Below the pieces are notes generated by a model, which ran no database searches, was not told where the DNA came from, and worked only from the letters and a program-made list of their open reading frames with translations. A program made the translations under genes and the position numbers. Shown here one piece after another: positions 59,561 to 64,000 of a stretch of DNA of 64,000 bases. The stretch lies in NCBI GenBank assembly GCA_021772975.1, contig JAJFKY010000001.1:124001-188000 (forward strand). The letters are read 5' to 3'. How positions within the stretch are numbered: position 1 is the first letter of the stretch; the number at the start of each line of letters is the position of its first letter. Source of the DNA: Gammaproteobacteria bacterium. Its GTDB lineage: Bacteria; Pseudomonadota; Gammaproteobacteria; Xanthomonadales; Wenzhouxiangellaceae.

Positions 59561-60778
59561 ATGGTCACTATCGGCACACCACTTTCTGCATCAGCAACCC
59601 GGGTCATGTTATTGGGCGCGGGCGAGCTGGGTAAAGAGGTCATTATTGAATTGCAGCGTCTTGGGGTGGAAGTGATCGCCGTGGATCGCTATCCCAACGC
59701 ACCGGGACATCAGGTGGCTCATCGCTGGCACTGCATTGATATGAGTGATGCAAAGCAACTGCGCCAGGTGATTGAAGACGAACAGCCAGACTGGATTGTG
59801 CCTGAAATCGAAGCCATAGCGACTGATGTGCTGGCAGCAATAGAAGCAGAAGGCAATGCGCAGATCATCCCCAATGCCCGCGCCGTGCAATTGACCATGA
59901 ATCGCGAAGGCATCCGTCGCCTGGCAGCCGAACAGTTACAACTGCCTACATCCGCCTATGCATTTGCGGGTTCCGCGGATGAAATTCGTCTGGCCATTGA
60001 TGCTGGCATTGGCTTTCCGTGTCTGGTAAAACCGGTCATGTCTTCATCCGGCAAAGGTCAAAGCATGATCCGCGATGAAGAGGATGTTCAAGCAGCCTGG
60101 GATTATGCACAATCAGGTGGTCGGGTCAGCAAAAACCGGGTGATTGTGGAGGGCTTTGTTGATTTTGATTACGAAATAACGCTGCTGACCGTACGCGCCA
60201 AGAATCCCGCAGGTGAGCTGGAAACCCGTTTTTGTGCACCCATTGGCCATCGTCAGCAGGATGGTGACTATGTGGAATCATGGCAGCCGCAAACAATGAG
60301 CGAACAGGCGCTGCAACGATCCAGAGACATCGCCCGACAGGTTACCGATGCGCTTGGCGGTCGTGGCCTGTTCGGGGTGGAGTTGTTTATCAAAGGTGAT
60401 CAGGTATGGTTTTCCGAAGTCAGCCCGCGCCCACATGATACCGGCCTGGTTACTCTGGCTACTCAACAGCAAAGCGAATTCGCATTGCATGCACGCGCCA
60501 TTCTGGGCCTGCCAGTGGATACAGCTTTGACCTGTCCCGGCGCCAGTGCCGTGATCTACGCTGGTCTCGACGGCAGTGCCATCACTTTCAGTAACATCGA
60601 GCAGGCACTGTCAATGCCAGGCACGGATTTGCGCCTGTTCGGCAAACCTGAAGCTTTTCAAAAACGCCGTATGGGCGTAGCGCTGGCACGGGTCCTGGAG
60701 CAACCCGGAGACAATCTTGAGCAGGCCCGGCAACGTGCCCGTCAGGCTGCCGCCACGGTCCAGACCGGTTTATCGTGA
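59561..60778 (+). CDS. purT: Formate-dependent phosphoribosylglycinamide formyltransferase
   Basis: [44 protein letters not shown]-grasp motifs [44 protein letters not shown]. Confidence 0.95.
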   Translation: MVTIGTPLSASATRVMLLGAGELGKEVIIELQRLGVEVIAVDRYPNAPGHQVAHRWHCIDMSDAKQLRQVIEDEQPDWIVPEIEAIATDVLAAIEAEGNAQIIPNARAVQLTMNREGIRRLAAEQLQLPTSAYAFAGSADEIRLAIDAGIGFPCLVKPVMSSSGKGQSMIRDEEDVQAAWDYAQSGGRVSKNRVIVEGFVDFDYEITLLTVRAKNPAGELETRFCAPIGHRQQDGDYVESWQPQTMSEQALQRSRDIARQVTDALGGRGLFGVELFIKGDQVWFSEVSPRPHDTGLVTLATQQQSEFALHARAILGLPVDTALTCPGASAVIYAGLDGSAITFSNIEQALSMPGTDLRLFGKPEAFQKRRMGVALARVLEQPGDNLEQARQRARQAAATVQTGLS

Positions 60779-60986
60779 GTAAGCCTGTTTCAGTAGCTGC
60801 GAAGGTGTGAGCTATTGAGCGCCCGCCGGCTGTCCCCGGGCATGACTGTCGAGCAGCCAGGCAATAACTTCAAAAACGTAAGGCCGCAAACCGCACAGCC
60901 AGTCACATGCATTGATACGGTCTATTGAAATAATAAGATCAATCTATTTCACATATTGCCCTAACCTGACTACTATCAAGGCATAA

Positions 60987-61039
60987 GGCTTTCAGCGTTG
61001 GGTAGGCAAAAAATAACTGCCTACCCAACGCTGAAAGCC
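60987..61039. repeat. Perfect 22 bp stem hairpin
   Basis: GGCTTTCAGCGTTGGGTAGGCA-AAAAATAAC-TGCCTACCCAACGCTGAAAGCC; followed by second small hairpin CCAGG-CACGT-CCTGG. Confidence 0.85.
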
Positions 61040-61097
61040 GGTACCAGGCACGTCCTGGCACATAAATATAAATAATCTCAGGTTAGAAGTTAGAACA

Positions 61098-61460
61098 GTG
61101 AATAAAGCCAATACAATTGACGATTATCTGAATATGGCCCCGCTTGATCAGCGTCCGGAACTGATCGAAATCCGCCGTCTGATTGAAAAAAACCTCAGCA
61201 AAGCCAGAGGCGGCATCGGCTCTTCGGGGTTTCCGGTGTACACCATCGGTAATCAATGGAAAGCCGGCTTTGCCTATCGCGCGCAGGGACCGATGCTGTA
61301 TATCATGGAACCCAACTTGCTCAATCAATATGAAGCCAAGCTTAAACCGGTGCGTTCGGGAAAAAGCTGCTTACGCTATTGTTCAGCCCGGAATCTACCC
61401 TTGGGTGAGCTGCGCCGGCTGGCAGTCGAGATGCTGCAGACCATTAATACACAAGAATGA
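61098..61460 (+). CDS. DUF1801-like protein
   Basis: TIDDYLNMAPLDQRPELIEIRRLIEKNL ... small single-domain ORF. Confidence 0.7.
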   Translation: MNKANTIDDYLNMAPLDQRPELIEIRRLIEKNLSKARGGIGSSGFPVYTIGNQWKAGFAYRAQGPMLYIMEPNLLNQYEAKLKPVRSGKSCLRYCSARNLPLGELRRLAVEMLQTINTQE

Positions 61461-61551
61461 ACAAAGTCCGCTGGATCCACCCATGCCGACTGAACACGCC
61501 ACGAGCGGCAACCACGCCGTGCTCGGTTTTACCGCTGCAGCAGAAGCAGAC

Positions 61552-63159
61552 TTAACGGAATCCGGCGCCAGATTGCACCATAAATGCCTGCGAATCACGA
61601 AACTCGCGGCCGAACATATCAATCACCGACACCACCAAGAAATGCTGGCCGGGCGATAAGCCGGTATCCAGCCTCGCCCGCCACAGATGTGAGGATGCAC
61701 TGGCAGGGCTGCTGCGGTAATTATCGCGTGGGGCATCCTGCAGCAGATCCTGAACATTGACTTTGAGCATGAATGGGTCTTTCTCATTGACCCGCTGCAT
61801 CACCTGCCAGGCGCCATTATCAATCCGGTAACGCACCTGGCTGCGCTGATTACCATTAAATACATTCACGTACACGTCGGCGGCCGGAAAACTGTCAGCG
61901 ATGACCGTACCCGGTCCGGTAATCCGCATCACTTCACCGGCTGGCTGACGGGCCGCTTTATAGTCAATCAGGTAACCTTCCGGCGCAAACTCAATGATTG
62001 CGTAGCCATTTGGAGTGCCGTCACGCATGGTGGCATGCGGAATTCCCCCAGCATCCAGTTCGCCACTCCACCAGCTGCCCGAGACTGCACCAACGTTATA
62101 GTGATGGTGTGGTGATTCGCCCCGCCAGCCATCCTGTTCGGTAAGAAAATAATGCTGCTGTAAATGGCTGTGTCCGGACAATGACAGCGTATTGGGAAAA
62201 CGCTTGAGCAAATCCAGCAGACGCCGCCGGTCACTGGCCCGGAAGCGTTCACTGTTGTCAGGGTCAGGAAAAGCGATATGCATCGCCAGTACCACCCAGG
62301 CAGTGCTTGGAACCGTGGCCAGATACTGGGCGATGAACTCCAACTGATCGTCACGCAGTCCGCCGGTATACTGCGGCTGGCCATCCGCATCCAGCCAATG
62401 GATGACATCGTCAAAGTAAATGAAATGCACCGGTCCGTATTGAAACGCATACGTGGGTGGCCCGAACCAGGCTTCATAAGTGTCATCGGAATCGCGATCA
62501 GTGGCGGCGTCCCGGTTCAAATCATGGTTGCCGAGCACGTAAAACCAAGGCACGCCGATACGCGCGGTGGCGTCTATCAGTGCGGGGTATATGCTTAAAT
62601 CATCAAATGCGATATCGCCCAGCGTGATGCCGAAGGCAATATCCTGGACGTTACTTAACTCTTCCACCACATCACGCCGGTAGAAATCCACCTCACGCTG
62701 ATTGCGGGTTTGCGTATCGCTCATTACCAGTACTCTAAAGCGATCCGGTTCCGGCCGTGCCAGCAGGCCAAAATTAATTTGCCGGGGAAGTGCACCGGTG
62801 GCTTCACTGCCTGCAAATCGCCGCTTCGGCACACCGTCAGGGCGGTGCAGATAATAAAATTGCGGCACCTTGCTGGCATCCACCGGCAACTGATAGTTGC
62901 GCGGCTTGAGTACAAACAGCATGGCATCGCTGTCATCAATCTCAAGCTGGTATGCACCCGCCGAGTCGGTCCTCACCACCTGCACACCATCGGAAACGCC
63001 TACCCCCGCCAGGCCTGGTTCACCCGGATCACGAATACCGTTGCCGTTGCTGTCGGCATACACGCTGCCGCGGGCCATTTGGGTCGCCGCCATAGCCGAC
63101 AATGCATAGCTCAGAGCGATCCATGCGAACCCGATCGAAATAACAGTTTTTTGCATCAT
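61552..63159 (-). CDS. Secreted calcineurin-like phosphoesterase
   Basis: Signal peptide; SVYADSNGNGIRDPGEPGLAGVGVSDG; RVLVMSDTQTRNQREVDFY, FGITLGDIAFDDL, FYVLGNHDLN, LSLSGHSHLQQ. Confidence 0.9.
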   Translation of the reverse strand: MMQKTVISIGFAWIALSYALSAMAATQMARGSVYADSNGNGIRDPGEPGLAGVGVSDGVQVVRTDSAGAYQLEIDDSDAMLFVLKPRNYQLPVDASKVPQFYYLHRPDGVPKRRFAGSEATGALPRQINFGLLARPEPDRFRVLVMSDTQTRNQREVDFYRRDVVEELSNVQDIAFGITLGDIAFDDLSIYPALIDATARIGVPWFYVLGNHDLNRDAATDRDSDDTYEAWFGPPTYAFQYGPVHFIYFDDVIHWLDADGQPQYTGGLRDDQLEFIAQYLATVPSTAWVVLAMHIAFPDPDNSERFRASDRRRLLDLLKRFPNTLSLSGHSHLQQHYFLTEQDGWRGESPHHHYNVGAVSGSWWSGELDAGGIPHATMRDGTPNGYAIIEFAPEGYLIDYKAARQPAGEVMRITGPGTVIADSFPAADVYVNVFNGNQRSQVRYRIDNGAWQVMQRVNEKDPFMLKVNVQDLLQDAPRDNYRSSPASASSHLWRARLDTGLSPGQHFLVVSVIDMFGREFRDSQAFMVQSGAGFR

Positions 63160-63896
63160 CTGGCTCCCGGCGCAGCTAAGCGCCATGCCTTTAAACAGGC
63201 AATATCGCGGGCACATGCCAACGCCCCAAGCATACCTTCCAGGGGCCGCAGCTGGGTCAATTTCAACTGATGCAGCACATCATCCTGTGGTGCATTGACG
63301 GCGGCGGTCAGCTGCGGTTGATCTGTCCCGGGCAACACCGCAAAGTGATGCAGGCCGGACACAATGCCGCCACCGGTAGCTTTCACAACGGCTTCCTTGC
63401 AGGTCCAGATGGTCAGCCACTGAGCCCGCAACTGTGCCTCCGGCAACTGCTCCAGATAGGCGGACTCAGAGGGGTGAAAATAACGTTTTGCCAGCTTCAA
63501 CGGCTGCCGCAGACGCCGCGACTCGCCTTCCAGATCCACGCCAACGGGATAATGATGACAAACCGCGATTAAAAGCTGCCCGGCGTGATGGCTGAGACTG
63601 AAATACAGCGGTGGCGGCAAACCCTCGCCGGCGGGCGCAATATACGGTTTGCCATTAGGCGTCTTAGCCAGTTTCACGGTATGTGCGGGCCGCCCCAGAT
63701 AGGCGGCCAGTAACAGCCGCAGATAAAAACGCCGCACCAGCCGCGAGCCGTGGTCAGGCGTGGCTGCGCTTGGGTCAGCCATCGGGGCCGGCAGCTGCGC
63801 CAGTTCCAGCAGCCATAGATGAACCTCATCCTCAGCCAATGAACAGGGCCGAAACGGCAACCCGGCGGGCGCAAAAGTCGGGGCAGGAAAACTCAC
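63156..63896 (-). CDS. 4'-phosphopantetheinyl transferase (Sfp type)
   Basis: LAKTPNGKPYIAP, YFSLSHHAGQLLIAV, VGVDLEGESR, WTCKEAVVKATGGGI. Confidence 0.9.
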   Translation of the reverse strand: MSFPAPTFAPAGLPFRPCSLAEDEVHLWLLELAQLPAPMADPSAATPDHGSRLVRRFYLRLLLAAYLGRPAHTVKLAKTPNGKPYIAPAGEGLPPPLYFSLSHHAGQLLIAVCHHYPVGVDLEGESRRLRQPLKLAKRYFHPSESAYLEQLPEAQLRAQWLTIWTCKEAVVKATGGGIVSGLHHFAVLPGTDQPQLTAAVNAPQDDVLHQLKLTQLRPLEGMLGALACARDIACLKAWRLAAPGAR

Positions 63897-63921
63897 TCTG
63901 CTGACTCAGTTTGGTAATGCA

Positions 63922-64000
63922 TTACTTGATCCCCAGACGTGGCCGCAACCAGCGCCAGATACGTTCCGGCAGCGTGTAATTCAAGTTTGCCAGATCACTG
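63922..64000 (-). CDS. C-terminal fragment of an unidentified protein (truncated at right edge)
   Basis: Minus-strand frame ...SDLANLNYTLPERIWRWLRPRLGIK*; too short to classify. Confidence 0.4.
   Translation of the reverse strand, partial: SDLANLNYTLPERIWRWLRPRLGIK

Overview
Gammaproteobacterial-type chromosomal window, about 50 intact CDS on both strands, with no rRNA, tRNA, CRISPR array or prophage that I could recognise. Recognisable blocks: (1) a TetR / HlyD / ABC export operon (1-2511, truncated at the left edge); (2) the circularly permuted ATP-grasp / alpha-E / transglutaminase / Anbu (proteasome-like) cluster (2723-6768); (3) a FOXRED2-like flavoprotein, a DEAD-box helicase and a sensor-type nucleotide cyclase; (4) a little-characterised minus-strand module of two small unknown proteins, a DUF2589-like protein and a chitosanase-like hydrolase with a peptidoglycan-binding domain (13436-16606); (5) the most striking locus, a ~15.9 kb single-strand, tightly packed operon (17663-33523). 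It encodes a tyrosinase-like protein, a LodA-like CTQ oxidase with both cofactor residues conserved, an uncharacterised 152 aa protein, a LodB-like flavoprotein, a DJ-1/PfpI protein, a giant 1767 aa multicopper oxidase whose copper motifs are in permuted order, a YncE-like beta-propeller, an SCO copper chaperone and a cytochrome c/periplasmic-binding-protein fusion. I consider this the best candidate for an undescribed oxidative system; (6) IPTL-CTERM-like surface proteins, including a 1551 aa repeat protein; (7) a SoxR gene with its box, an ABC exporter, and a PadR/HAAS pair with twin palindromic operators; (8) a peptidase / amidohydrolase / metalloprotease cluster, PurT, a calcineurin-like phosphoesterase and an Sfp-type PPTase. 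Small repeats include a MITE family with TTAG/TAAG target duplications, a ~98 bp tandem repeat and several hairpin repeats. Family assignments come from reading motifs in the translations; no database search was run.
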